Origin: Macrotrachela quadricornifera
Lineage: Eukaryota; Rotifera; Eurotatoria; Philodinida; Philodinidae
NCBI GenBank assembly: GCA_022393335.1
Contig: JAJEKB010020906.1
Location: forward strand, 831,379 to 895,378
Direction: 5' to 3'
Length of the DNA stretch: 64,000 nt
Part shown: positions 11,501-23,014 of the stretch, piece after piece
Numbering within the stretch: the stretch's first letter is position 1
Layout of the letters: each line of letters opens with the position of its first letter
The notes under the pieces: generated by a model
What the model saw: only the letters and a program-made list of their open reading frames with translations
Databases searched by the model: none
Told to the model about the DNA's origin: nothing
Made by a program: the position numbers and the translations under genes

Positions 11501-13415
11501 TAGCATTATGTTTACTGGAGTATTACACGTTCTTTTGTCATACTAAGTCTCTCTATCAAATCCATACAAGAATATTTGTAGAATATTTTCAACAAAAGAA
11601 AGAAAGATAATGTTTAAATTATATTTATTTCGATCAATTATTTTTTTCTGCTTTTTATGTAACCGATTTATGTTTTCACTATTTTCAATTAATTATTTAT
11701 TTAAAACAGTTAGTTCATCATAAGCAGCTGTTACAAGTACTTCAACAATACTAATTTTATCAAAATTTTGTGCTTTCTTCTTCTAACGTTTTACTTATGA
11801 GTACCCAAAAGTAGTGACGAATGTATTTTATTTTCTCATAGAAAGTTCGAAGAAAATTTCTTTTTTTTATGGTATAATAGAGAAAAATGACGCTCTTTTT
11901 TTATGCTATTTAATCACTCTTCAAATAATAATATAATAATAAATAGAAAATAGAAACAATTTTTGTTGAAAACTTAACTATTGGTTGATGCCCATTAAAT
12001 GGTTATACTTTACATTTCAATTTTCGATCACTTAATATGTTATATCAGAAAATGAAATATATCACAATATGCAGTGTGAAAATCTATACAACTTCCATAA
12101 GACTGCTTGCTTTATAACTAAAATAAGTAGAAAGGAACTTTTCTTGATAAAGAAAAAATTTGCTTTTTGGGACCGAGAAAATTGATGGCATAAAATTTTA
12201 CTTTTTTAAAATCAATAAATGAACAAATAAAATAAGTTTTACTTTCTAGACTGTAGAGTTTTTCATGCTGCATCTTGTGATGTAATTTGTTCTTTTAAAA
12301 TAGAAGATATTAAATGATAAAAGAATGAAATCACCATAAATGAGTTCATTTTGTACCAAATAAATATTGTTTTTGTACGGTTAAGAGTCTTTCGCTCAAA
12401 ATTTTGTTCATTTCGAAAGCAAAACGTGCATCTATAAAAAAAAACGGTCTTATGAAAGTTGTATAGCTTTTTACACTGCATATTGTGATATATTTCATTT
12501 TTTGATATAACATATTAAGTGATCGAAAACTGAAATGTAAAATATAGTCATTTAATGGACATCAACCAATAGTTAAGCTTTCAACAAAAAGTGTTTCTAT
12601 TTTCTATTTATTATTATATTATTATTTGAAGAGTGATTAAATGGCATTATAAAATAGAGAGTTATATTCTTTATGATACCATAAAAAAAGAAATTTTCTT
12701 CAAGCATTTTAGAAGAAAATATGATAACTGCGCCACTACCCTTGGATACCCCTAAGTAGATAGTTATATTAGAATAAGTTTTACAGTGTCCTGATTTGTG
12801 CGAAAATTCCTGATTTTCACACATAGGTCGCTGCGAAGCCTGTACGTATTCAGATATGATAGTAGAACGAAAGAAGATATATCATACATCTGTCATAAAG
12901 ACAACGAATGTGCAATTATTTAATTCTACTTGTTTCCATATAGTGAGCGATCTATGACTTATATCGATCTATTATATCAGAAATCTTCATAACTGTTCTT
13001 TTGAGTTTTTATTTATAAATCTTCGATGTGAAACTTATATGGCTTATAAAAAAGAACATACCAGTAACTTTTGGTGAAGTGAAATAAACTACCAATATAC
13101 CAACAGTCATTGCTAGACTTAACAAGAGAGTAAGCAAACCCATAACTTTTGCAGTTCGATGCCTTCCCCAACATGACTTTTTACTAAGAAACAATATTCT
13201 ATACATTATGATGATTGAGAAGAAAAGAAAATAACATACAAATATATTGGAGTCATTGGCGACTTTTCCGTTTTCTTAATAATATTATGAAATCTTGCCG
13301 AATTCGGTAGATTTTTTGTTGAGTTTTCATGTCGTTCATTGTCGAAATGAAGATATTGTTCAATAACTACATGATCGAGTACGATTAACTCATCATCCAT
13401 GGAGCTTTCATTCAT
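5531..13415 (-). CDS. Type II membrane protein with 28 FG-GAP/VCBS repeats (three exons)
   Basis: Inferred exons are 13415-13240, 13183-13062 and 9726-5531, giving 1,497 residues. Exon 1 is a polar, acidic tail. Exon 2 has a basic stop-transfer stretch (CWGRHRTAK) and one membrane helix (GLLTLLLSLAMTVGILVVYF, about residues 71-92). Exon 3 is 28 tandem repeats of about 49 residues, each with the calcium-binding pattern DxNxDxxxD (as in DFNNDTNLDI) followed by LLGYGNGSF; these form beta-propeller blades in integrin-alpha-like and VCBS proteins. The introns (56 nt and 3,335 nt) have GT-AG ends and phases 2 and 1 that match exactly. The long intron contains the 11.79-12.77 kb foldback element. 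The repeats are certain; joining the upstream exons is inferred. The 5' ATG follows TATAG, so a further upstream exon is possible. Likely an extracellular binding or adhesion protein; ligand unknown. Confidence 0.78.
9746..11789. other. Intron or intergenic AT-rich DNA without recognisable genes
   Basis: This lies within the inferred long intron of the FG-GAP gene. Around 10160-10260 the motif TCTGTCGGTCACGATCTGTG and variants recur several times. Nothing else is supported. A GTGAGT at 9761 could be a donor, but its only nearby acceptor would give a 35-nt intron. Confidence 0.5.
11790..12770. mobile_element. Foldback (long-TIR) element 1
   Basis: About 350 bp at 11790-12150 is repeated as reverse complement at 12440-12770. 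Examples are CTTAACTATTGGTTGATG against CATCAACCAATAGTTAAG, and AATCACTCTTCAAATAATAA with its complement. The 290-bp centre has no transposase. Inner arm sequences (CAATATGCAGTGTGAAAA) resemble those of element 2 at 31.9 kb, so the two form a family. It sits inside the inferred intron of the FG-GAP gene. Confidence 0.8.
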
Positions 13416-13476
13416 CTATAGTCAAATAACAATATTTAACGAAAGATAATTTTTAGAAAATAGCCATTGGTCTTAC

Positions 13477-13862
13477 AAGGGTAGGTCCGCAACTATTCAA
13501 TCGCTTTTGAGCTAAGATTATTTTCATTACAGAGTCCTCAATGAGCAATGAAAAAATCTGCAAGTGTTTGAGCAGATGAACTATTCTCCTACAGTTATGA
13601 CTAATTTATTAACTTTCTGCCCTTAAAGAAGGTACTTCGAGAAAAACTGAATAATGCAATTTTAAGTTGAAATTTTGTCCATAAATACATCTAATCATTC
13701 TGGGATATCCTCAGAGTTTCAGTCAAAACAAATCTTCTCTTCACAAAATATTCAATTTTTCTCAAGTTATCCTGCATAAGGTCAGAAAGTTAATAAACTA
13801 GTCACAATACCAGGAAAATGGTCTCAGTTCAAAAGCGACTGAACAGTTGGGGACCTACCTTC
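13477..13862. mobile_element. MITE with about 100-bp imperfect terminal inverted repeats
   Basis: The ends read AAGGGTAGGTCCGCAACT and, reverse-complemented, CGAAGGTAGGTCCCCAACT. Inverted similarity continues through CAATCGCTTTTGAGC against CAGTCGCTTTTGAAC and further inward. There is no coding sequence. It lies immediately upstream of the inferred start of the FG-GAP gene. A target duplication could not be defined. Confidence 0.75.
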
Positions 13863-15534
13863 GTAAATATATTTTTTCTATAAATTACCTTTTGTATTAT
13901 TGATTATGTCTTTTCAATTTATAAAAGCTGCAAATTCTTGACAAATGAGAAAATATCTAAAACATATAGATCAGTTGATTTCATAATTGTAATATAGAAT
14001 TTTAAGTGTTAAGAGAAACCTTATGTTTTTAAAAATATTGCTAGAACATTAAATGTGCGAATTGCTTTTTAAGAAACGCCGAAAAATTCCGATTGTATTA
14101 AACGGGAACATTATTTGAAAAAAGTTTGAACATTATTAAAACATAAAACATAGATGCTTATTGCAAATATATGTGTAAAGAATAATTCGAACCGATTAAA
14201 CTGCTCACAGCGCAAAATTCAAATAAAAATGTTCTCGTCTTTTTTTCTACATCATTTGATAGAACTGAAGGTATTGATCACGAATATCTACTTTTAAGCC
14301 TGAGAAAATGCTTCCTTTCGGTCGAAAAATACGAAATACTCGAACGATGTCAATGTTTTCAAAAAAGCACATCTTTTTGAAGATATGGAAAATTTTCCAC
14401 TTTCTTCTTGTTTTAACCTTCTAAGTATAACTTTTTCAAATTCAGCATGAAAAATCGAATATAAAAAAATGTTAAATTAACACCAGCCCCAAAATTGTAT
14501 TATGGATGGCATTTCGAATTGTGCCGAATACACTGTATAGATCGATTATGTAAACATATGTAGTTGATCTACGGAAGTGGACTTGTTCCAAGGACAAAGA
14601 TGATTTTTAGACAATCAAAGCGAGTTTTTTTTCATAGATTAAAACACGTTTCGGAGAATTTATACAAGTTCTCTCAATATTTAAATTAACGAAGTCATAT
14701 AATCTATAATTACTGTTTGCCTAGTTTGAAATTCGAAATCGGTCAATTTTTTGTGACTTGACTCAACCTGATTTGAGATCTGAGCCATCCATGTTCTTAT
14801 TGTAATTCTGTTAATCTCTTTCTTTCCCCTTTTCTCTCGACTAACAATGAGATGTTGCTTCAGTTTTTCCCATGGTACTAAATTCATCATTCATATTCGA
14901 ACTTGCATTGGCAACTTATGTTATAAGGATTTATCTGAGTAAAATTTTTTTAAAAACGAGTACAACAAACGGTCAAAAGAAAATGAGAAACTGGAAATAT
15001 ATAAATTAAAGTTTAACGAGAATGGTAATACAATACTAATTCAGCTTGTTATGAAAATAGAGCAATTACTACTATTCTCATTTTAATATTTAATCTCTTT
15101 CAATTGTTTACAGATCATATTTATTTCCTTTGAATTTTTTCAGTTTTAAATATAAAATAAAATTAATGAAAATGAATACATTTACTTTATTTTACAAGGG
15201 TAGAACTTTTGTTCACTTGTTTGCTTGAATAGATGGTTTTACCAATAAACAACGTTTTCACCATTTTTTCGAATGGTTTGTGATCTAACTGTATTTTGCT
15301 TATATTACGTCTCGAAGACTTCCTGGTTTAGATAAATTATTATTAAGAAAGTAAACTCATCTCATTGATATTTTTTCTCATTATTAACGATTATATTACC
15401 ATACATTTTCTTTCTGTAAATACTGATGGTTTGTATGGTGCTCTTTAATTTTACAATATTTCGTCATTTTTCTTCTGATGTGTTACAGTTCGTATAAAGT
15501 CTATAAGAAGCGGACCAAAAAATCAAATACGGTG
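13863..15534. other. Gene-free AT-rich stretch
   Basis: No domain, RNA gene or clear repeat was recognised. A 69-codon minus-strand frame at 14681-14890 has no recognisable motif and is probably chance. Confidence 0.5.
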
Positions 15535-16395
15535 ACCGCTCATTTCGTCGCACTGAAAATAAAACAAATCAGCTCATTCTATTTATTTGAAGGAGAGAGA
15601 GAGATAGTATAAATTAATTGAATTAAAAGATTTACATAGTTTGTGGAATGCACCGTTTAAAGAAAGAAATAATTTGTTAAAGAGAAATTCAAAAATCTTT
15701 TGTCGAAATGATGCTTTTCCTCGTGACAGAGGTTCAACTCAGCTCTTTTAAGAGTAGAATGTCATACAAAACTTTGAATAGTGATAAAAAAAATCACTAG
15801 TTGTCTCTTTATCTGTATGATATAATGAATAGTTTTGGCGACAACTTTTTTGTGTTTCATAAAGGTGTTCAATTGACAAAATAAAGCTGAAAATATAAAA
15901 ACGGACCTTATATTTATGATACTAAAAAAGTTTACCAAGATTCGAATATTAATAAACTAATACAGTAACATTTATCGAATATCATGATTTTTGGATGTGA
16001 TGAGTTTAAAATTGAAATGCTGTTTTATAAGGTTCTTACAAATTTAATGGAACAAAATACTATATTACTAAATATGATAGGATTTTCATATTCCTTTTTA
16101 GTGGAAAGCTAAATTAAGTTTTAACGGCTCTTCGTAGAACTATTTTTATAATTGAAGTTAGATCAGTTTTAATTTACCAAAATGAATTGTAAACTTACAA
16201 TTCGCATTTTTCCAAAAACTTGTCTTATGATGAACGAGCTCTACTAATAATTGAAACATCTATGTGATTAATTAAGTAACATACGAATGTAAATCTTTTT
16301 ATTCAATTAATTTACTTTCTCTCTTTCCCTCGAATAAATAGAATGAGCTGATTTGTTTTATTTTCATTTCGACGAAGTGTCATGCGATAAAATGT
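15535..16395. mobile_element. Long-TIR non-autonomous element
   Basis: About 110 bp at 15535-15645 is repeated inverted at 16285-16395. The shared core is AAAATAAAACAAATCAGCTC followed by ATTCTATTTATT, then GAGAGA-rich sequence and AATTAATTGAAT. The 640-bp interior is AT-rich and non-coding. Confidence 0.75.
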
Positions 16396-16406
16396 ACTAG
16401 CGCCTG

Positions 16407-16651
16407 AAAAATCAATACAGATCAAGTATTAAAGAAACAAAAAGAAAGAAAAAGAAATTATTATATTGGATCATTCTCTAGGAAAAAATATATGCATTCA
16501 AGCATAACATCAAAACAAAAGTACAGGTGAAATATATATCCATTATGGTGATACTTTGATACTGAGAGAAGAAAACGAAAAGAAAAAATGCATACGCCAT
16601 ATTGTCATAAAAAAATCATCTGATCTCACATGTGCATGCTTAGTCATTTAT
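16407..16651. repeat. Direct repeat, copy 1 (pairs with 17937-18172)
   Basis: About 240 bp matching copy 2 in order, including TATGCATTCAAGCATAAC, GATACTGAGAGAAGAAAACG and AATGCATACGCCATA. It abuts the right end of the 15.5-16.4 kb element. Confidence 0.8.
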
Positions 16652-16834
16652 ATTATATTGTACAATCCGCATTTTCCTTCAGGAACTTTCATCTGATTGG
16701 GATACCGAACACAAAAAAATATATACATATACATAAGGATGAGGGTGAGGGTGCTATCCAACCCATTTAGCTAGTATGGAGTATTTATGCAGCTGTCTTA
16801 GAGGTTTTTAAACCATATAAAACATCATGTGAAA

Positions 16835-17143
16835 CACCGAACGGTTTGGTTAGGTTCGGCATCCGCTTCGGGTATTTTTGAACATTGTAAAAATTTTTCC
16901 AGGACGTTCAGGAGTCTTTAGTTTTTGGATTACTGTTTTCATTGTTGGTAGGTTCTTCATAACCAATCATGAAACCATTTCTTTTGGCTTACCATTATCT
17001 CTTATAGAAAGTAACTCAAAAATGGTTGAACTCGGTATTAAACTCGAACCCGAGCCAGAAGGTATCAGACCGAACTCGAACTTTGAAACTGAACCCGAGC
17101 GCATCAGACCGAACTAGAAAGTTCGGGTTCGGTGCATGCCTAA
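16835..17143. repeat. Repeat rich in TTCGG/CCGAA motifs
   Basis: Degenerate inverted motifs such as GGTTAGGTTCGGCATCC, CCCGAGC and GTTCGGGTTCGGTGCATGCC crowd both ends of this segment. Such GGTTCGG-rich ends are typical of non-autonomous hAT-type elements, but terminal repeats and a target duplication could not be pinned down. Confidence 0.4.
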
Positions 17144-17398
17144 TGGACCTCAACAAAAAATTTTACTTTTTTACGTATAGGAAAAAAGTAATATGTTCAA
17201 CAAAGCATTTCTCCGAGCATGTCGTCATGAATAGAAAGCTTGAACATACCTCTATCATAGATAAAAAAATCAACGCATTTGCTTTAACTGTAATGGAGAT
17301 ATTCGATCTTTTCTTCGGTAAAGTGACTTTTGCCCTAATCTGTAATTTTATTTTTCTATCTGTGAAAAAGTAAAATTTTTTTGTTAAGGCCAATGATA
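17139..17398. mobile_element. Small MITE of about 260 bp
   Basis: The ends are near-perfect inverted repeats: AACAAAAAATTTTACTTTTT on the left and, reverse-complemented, AACAAAAAAATTTTACTTTT on the right, with GGxCCT just outside both. Opposing reading frames in this segment are a by-product of the palindrome. Confidence 0.7.
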
Positions 17399-17936
17399 AT
17401 ACTTAACAAAGGGTCTCTCAAAATGTCTTTATAGATATGAACCTCGAATATATGTCTATTATTAATAAAAAGATCAGCTCACTTGCTGTAGGTGTAATGA
17501 AAATGTTCAATTTTTTTTCGGTAAAGTGACTTGCGTCACTCCTGTATATTCTTTGAAGAAGCTGGAACAATGGTACAGTCCAATTTTCTTGAGAGTGAGA
17601 TCTGAGAATAGGATGTTTTCGAAAAGAAGACAAACATTTACAAGTACCAATATCCTAAAACTTACACTCATCAACATCCTTATTCATACGGATCCATTAA
17701 CATGAATCCCAACACCTTTAATTTTAATAGAGAGCTTTGTAAATTTTTGTATGTGTGTTAATATGAGTTCTGGATGTTAGTGAAAGTCTTTCTTTTCATA
17801 GACCATCTTGTTTCTATACTTACAGCGACACTCTAAATGTGAAGAAAACTCTCATCAACTGATACTTATATAAAACAAGATGAAAAGGAGTGAGAAAATT
17901 TACTCAAAAATGGAAAGTACGAAAAAAACTCTTGAA

Positions 17937-18172
17937 AAGTCAATACAGATTAAGTATTAAAGAAAAAAAAAGAAAAAGAAATTATTGTATTGAATCATTC
18001 TCGATAAAAAAATATATGCATTCAAGCATAACACCAAAACAAAAAGTATAAGTGAGATGCACGTCTATTATAGTGATACCTTGATACTGAGAGAAGAAAA
18101 CGAAAAGAGAAAATGCATACGCCATACCGTCATAAAAAAATCATCTGATCTTATATATTCATGCATAGTCAT
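17937..18172. repeat. Direct repeat, copy 2 (pairs with 16407-16651)
   Basis: Same block order as copy 1, with perhaps 10-15% divergence. The 1.3-kb interval between the copies holds the TTCGG-rich repeat and the small MITE. Confidence 0.8.
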
Positions 18173-18419
18173 TATTAGAAATTATTTAGTAGTGGTGATC
18201 TTTACTTAGTGACTTTGTTTTATAACTATGATCTCAACTTAATAACTTAACAAAGAAGAATTTTACTTAAATATCAATTATCTAATCTACCGAATATTTT
18301 TATAATTGAGAAACTAATAATAAACTGAGCGTTCAATATTTCCATTTTGCATTCAATTTATTTATTGAGTAAATACGGATTTTATTGGGTAAAAATCAAC
18401 TCAGCATTTTAACAATTTT

Positions 18420-19483
18420 ACTAACGAGGGAATCGCCCAAGATGCTTAACGCCAATTTCCTTCATTCATAGGTCGTTTGATAGAGAGCATCGGCATAGTA
18501 AAAAACTTAAAAGGATTTGTACCCACAGCGCTTCCTTGAAGAGTTAGGATTAAATTTTCTGTTCTTCCCAGCTAAAATGCCCAAAATTTGAAAACCTTAC
18601 AATTCAGTCAACAAAGATCGTATACACTTGAAACTTTTCGCACTAAAAGCTCGCAAGCATTGTTGATCAATCGGAAAACTCCAGATTGTTTGGTTGTTTC
18701 ATTCTTGATTTACACGATTTTGTTTATCATTTAAAAACAGGAATTTCGTATCTTCAAGAAATCTGATTTTTGTGTGACACCTTCGAAAGTAACAGAACTC
18801 AATGTTGTGTAAGCAATTTCGTGATCCATCAAAAAAAATGGACGTCCTCTTCGATCTGTCATATAAAGACCTCTCACATCTGAAAGATACTTTCTTTATC
18901 GAAAAACTTATACAAGCAAAATCACAGTAAGAAAACTATTTATAAACTGCTTATTTTAGTTATACTGTTAACAGAAAGTAAAGAAAACAGATGAGAGCAA
19001 GCTTACAAGAAAAACATAACCTTCGAACATAAACTATATTTCATTCCCAGTCACTAAATACCAATAACCATTGAACAAATGATGGAAATGAAAACAGAAG
19101 ATATACAACTATCTAAAATCGAAAAAAGATAATACTATAGTTATCTGTAGGAGTGTACTTTTTCATACCAAGCAAAAATTGTAAGTCAACAATGAAACAA
19201 CCAAACAATCTAGAATTTTCAGATTGATCAACAGTTGTTGCGAGCTTTTAGTGCTAAAAATTCCAAGTGTATACGACTTTTCTTGACTGAATTGTAAGGT
19301 TTTCAAATTTTGAACATTTTACCTTGGAAGATCAGAAAATTTGCCCTAACTCTTCAAGAAAGGGCCGTCGACACAAACTCATTTAGGCTTTTTGCTATCT
19401 CGATGTTCTCTATTAAATGGGCCATGAATGAAGGGAATCGACGTTGGGCACCTCGGACGGTTCTCTCGTTGGCTAATATTTAT
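18420..19483. mobile_element. Foldback element with arms of about 450 bp
   Basis: 18420-18870 is repeated inverted at 19035-19483. Matches include GTATACACTTGAAACTTTTC with its complement, TTGTTGATCAATC, CAATCTAGAATTTTCAG and the outer CCTCGGACGGTTCTCTCGTT region. The interior (about 165 bp) is non-coding. A one-armed relative lies at 4740-5100. Confidence 0.75.
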
Positions 19484-19574
19484 ATGTTCGAATGGGAATA
19501 AAATTTAATTAAACAAACTATTTTATTTTTGTAATTGCGTCTTCTTCTTTTTCTTTTCAAAAATAAATATATCG

Positions 19575-19800
19575 ATGCTATATTCATGGCAACAAATGAA
19601 ACATCAGATGAAGTTAAAGAACAAATTGAAAAAGCATAAAATTATGACATTAATATCAAATTAATTATAAGATTGATATCTCAGTTGACTTTCTAGATGT
19701 TTGTATTACCAATGAAAATAGTCAATTAAAAACAAGGACTTATCATAAACTAGCCGCTGAACTATATATTTTACCGTATAGATCTATGTGCCTTTACTTG
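19575..19800 (+). pseudogene. Penelope-like retroelement reverse-transcriptase fragment
   Basis: Two adjoining frames translate as DEVKEQIEKA, stop, then IDISVDFLDVCITNENSQLK and YHKLAAELYILPYRS. The block FLDVxIxN...LKT...YHKxAAExYxLP is characteristic of reverse transcriptases of Penelope-like (Athena-type) elements. A stop and a frameshift, with no other domain, make it a short dead fragment. Confidence 0.65.
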
Positions 19801-21106
19801 TTTTTCTTTGAGTCTTCTGCAGAGGATCCTTCCACTACAGATTCTGTAATTCTTTTGAGTTAGTGAAACGTTAATGAGCATGGTTTTAAACACAAGACAA
19901 TGAACTTATGTGAAAATAGATTTCAGCATGGAAGCAGCTAGCCGTGAGTGACTCTCCGTAGGAGCGCCGACGAATGACTAGCCGCTATATTGTTAAATTT
20001 GCTTTAGTTTTTATATCACCTGTGAACGATATTTTGAGCAAGAAAATGAGATGTTATATTGGTCTATGCTAACATTATATAAAAAATCGAGAAGTTAAGG
20101 GTGGAGTGGAACAGAGAAAACAATGATCGACCCCGGCCTATGCTCCACGTTCCCATACGAAAGTCGTAACAAAAAGTTTAAAGACTGGATCTTATAGAAT
20201 ATCCGTCACTAGCAATCCGTGTATATGTGTATATATATATCAAACATAGTCATCAGAGCAGAATTCAGCGAACAGTAACAGATAATGATAAATAGAATTC
20301 GGTTGAGGGTTAAGTGAGTCGTAGCGATGAGCGTTATTTGTCTACAGTTTCTATGAATAATACGGAAAACAATATTGTAATAGTTTGCAGCTATCCAATG
20401 TCTCTTTAGCAAATTGAGAAATTCTACTATTTATATAATATTATTAATACCTTTTTATCATGTATTTCTACTACATAGATTCTATGAATAATTACTTATT
20501 CATCAAATTCTTCAATAAAACTATTTGTCCTATTACCAATGCAATAAAAAAAATAGTAATATTAAATGACGTTACGTGTCAAATATGTTAACTGCGAAAA
20601 ACATACATCACATTGAAATAAAGTATGTAACCGATGAAATTCCTATTAAAATATATTTTATCTCTTTATGAGAGAAGATCTCTTCTCGTCATATATCTCA
20701 AGGATATGTATGAATGACTTGTGATCATTAGTTCAAATCTGATCATCATCGCTTAAAATAAAATTTAATCCATTTGCCAAGACGGGTTAAGATTATCGGA
20801 AAATATTGATGATGGTGAAGTTCGAATCTGAGATTGATTGAAATATTTTTTTTCAAAATTTTTAATTTTTAGATGACACACGTTCGAGATGCGTTTTCAA
20901 GCAAAAAATATTTATACGGAGTCACAGAGAATTACATCAAGTAACATAAAATTTATAAATTTTTTTTCCATGCGCAGAAAAATTAAAAATTACTCTTTAT
21001 AAGAGATTGATCGGATGAACATTATTTCCTTATGCATATTGCTTGTCAACAGGTGTTTTCATAGGGCAGGGCGATGTGTGTACGCCCTGAAAAGTGAGTA
21101 GATGCC
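19801..21106. other. Gene-free stretch before the retrotransposon
   Basis: A GC-richer patch near 19940-19985 can fold (GCTAG with CTAGC, CTCC with GGAG). Near 21061-21090, GGGCAGGGCGATG...ACGCCCTG resembles the CAGGGC-rich repeats at 36.4 and 37.8 kb and is interrupted shortly afterwards by the LTR element. No gene is seen. Confidence 0.45.
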
Positions 21107-21253
21107 TGTTAACGGCCTTTTATTCTATAAATCCTAATAATAATAGTTCATCACGTATATATAAGAGAGAGAAACACGAATAGAGAATAGAAAACAATAA
21201 ACTAATATAGAGGATACTGATGGTCTATAAATGAGCGACATCTCACCTTGACA
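21107..21253 (-). repeat. 3' LTR
   Basis: This 147-bp copy differs from the 5' LTR at about two sites (ATAAATCC against ATATATCC; GAGAATAG against GAGACTAG). On the element strand it starts TGTCAAGG, has TTTATAGA as a possible TATA box and AATAAAAGG near its end, and finishes GTTAACA. Confidence 0.95.
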
Positions 21254-21262
21254 CTCCCCATT
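21254..21262 (-). promoter_or_regulatory. Polypurine tract next to the 3' LTR
   Basis: On the element strand AATGGGGAG sits directly before the LTR start, the expected place and composition for the plus-strand primer. Confidence 0.6.
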
Positions 21263-21574
21263 GAATAAAAAATGTGATTCATCAACATTTTTATATGAGA
21301 TAAACAAACGATTAGATAATATACAGAAAAAAGGAAAACCAAATAACATCAGATAGAAAAAAGAAAAAGAAATGGAATAGTAACAATAATAACAAGAAAA
21401 GAAACAGAAACATAACTGTATCTGACAAAGAATGAAGTACATGTAGTATCTGTTTTAACATATGTTCAAAAACAACAAGTGAAAGTTCAATAGTAAAGAG
21501 TAAAAGAAGAAAAGAAAAAAAAAAGATGCAAAGAGAAAAAGAAAAAATATGAAAGAAAATCATATAAGTTGTTA

Positions 21575-23014
21575 TCAACGACGACGAGTATAAAAGTTTT
21601 TTCGTATACGTTGATGGTATAGTGTGTAAAAATGTTTGGAAGAGAAGAAATCTTGTGTCATATCTTGATATTCCTCTAATTTATTTGGATCTTTAATACC
21701 AACATGTAATATTTTCCGACCAGTAAATATTGATTTTAAGATATTAACTGCTGTAAATAAAATTTTGTGTTGTCGAAGAATATGTTTAATACGACGTATA
21801 CTAAATCGTTGATCAAATTTAATAAATATTAATTCGTATCGATAATATCTTTTTCTTTGTTTCAAAGTACATGTTCGATTATGAATTTTTTTCCGTTGTT
21901 CAGCGGATAGTTGTTGTTGATGTTGTTGAGGTTGTTGTGGTAGTTGAGGTGGATTATCATCTTCAGATATAGGTTCAAGTTCTAAATTTAAAGCTTGATG
22001 ATTAACAGCTGGTTCAATATCAAGTGATAAATCAATTGGTTCTAATTCATATGATGGTTCAATTTCAAGAATTGGTTCGTGTTCAGCATTTGTATATACG
22101 ATAGAATAATCAGTTGTATCAATTGGAGAATGCAATTTTGAACTAAACGTAAATGTAAATTTTTTGTTTTTCATTTGATTAATAAGTTGTTGTATCGATA
22201 ATACATCATTCATAGCATAAGTAGTTAAATTCTGATAATATTGATCATCATTATGATGATGAGAATTTAAATTTGGATCTAATCCAATATTAAAACGTTC
22301 ATTAGTTAATGTTTTTGGAAGATACTGATAAAGTTCAAGTGCGCTGGAATCTTGTAATGACCATAAGTGTGAAGGTTTATGACCAAGACATGTTTCACAT
22401 AAACAATTAGTATTTGTATCAATCATTATAGATGATGTTTGATGAGGATTATGTTGTATCCAAAAACGTTTGAAATCATTTTGTAAATTACAATATTTGA
22501 TAAAATCAATTTGTTCTGTTGTAAATAATTTAGATTTGGTAAAAGGAATTAATTCTTGACAAGAACCCCAGATATAAATAAGTTTTTCACGTGTAAATAA
22601 AATTTTAAATAGTTGTTGCATTAATGAAAAACACGGATGATTTTCACGTGGAAGATGATACAATTCAATTAATATAATTAATGATGAATTATATGAAAAA
22701 ATTAATTGTATTTGTATCAGAGCGGGTTTATTGCATTGTTTGTAAATATTAATAGATTCTGTGTCAATAGCAATTTCTGTTGTTGTTTGTGCAGCTCGAA
22801 TAAGTAAATCGAGTAATTGTGGAGATGTTGTTCGATTTAAAAAATAGAAAATATATGGTAAAGGTGTAAATAGATCATATGTTATTGAATATTCATATTC
22901 TTTTAATTGTTTTCGAAGACGTTTAATAATATTATTATATCGTCCTTGTGTATTTGAATTTGACATATTTTCTAATGTATGTTTACATTCATTATATTCT
23001 TCTGATGATAACAT
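21575..23014 (-). CDS. ORF3: DEDDy-type 3'-5' exonuclease-like protein of the retrotransposon
   Basis: 479 residues. Residues about 80-120 contain an Exo I-like motif (AIDTES, D84 and E86), with a beta-strand-like run ALIQIQLIFSY after it. Residues 266-270 (YAMND) fit the Exo III motif YxxxD of DEDDy enzymes. The middle acidic residue is not obvious around YIWGSCQEL, so activity is uncertain. The C-terminal third is a low-complexity acidic and glutamine-rich linker (365-390) followed by a basic domain rich in Arg and Lys, possibly for nucleic-acid binding. It lies downstream of pol in the same orientation and ends about 320 bp before the 3' LTR. Known DEDDy proteins trim RNA or single-stranded DNA 3' ends; a role in the element's life cycle is unproven. 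Confidence 0.75.
   Translation of the reverse strand: MLSSEEYNECKHTLENMSNSNTQGRYNNIIKRLRKQLKEYEYSITYDLFTPLPYIFYFLNRTTSPQLLDLLIRAAQTTTEIAIDTESINIYKQCNKPALIQIQLIFSYNSSLIILIELYHLPRENHPCFSLMQQLFKILFTREKLIYIWGSCQELIPFTKSKLFTTEQIDFIKYCNLQNDFKRFWIQHNPHQTSSIMIDTNTNCLCETCLGHKPSHLWSLQDSSALELYQYLPKTLTNERFNIGLDPNLNSHHHNDDQYYQNLTTYAMNDVLSIQQLINQMKNKKFTFTFSSKLHSPIDTTDYSIVYTNAEHEPILEIEPSYELEPIDLSLDIEPAVNHQALNLELEPISEDDNPPQLPQQPQQHQQQLSAEQRKKIHNRTCTLKQRKRYYRYELIFIKFDQRFSIRRIKHILRQHKILFTAVNILKSIFTGRKILHVGIKDPNKLEEYQDMTQDFFSSKHFYTLYHQRIRKNFYTRRR

Noticed and set aside
19935..19990. Possible hammerhead ribozyme near the Penelope-like fragment
   Set aside because: Stems can form, but the CUGANGA and GAAA core is not present.
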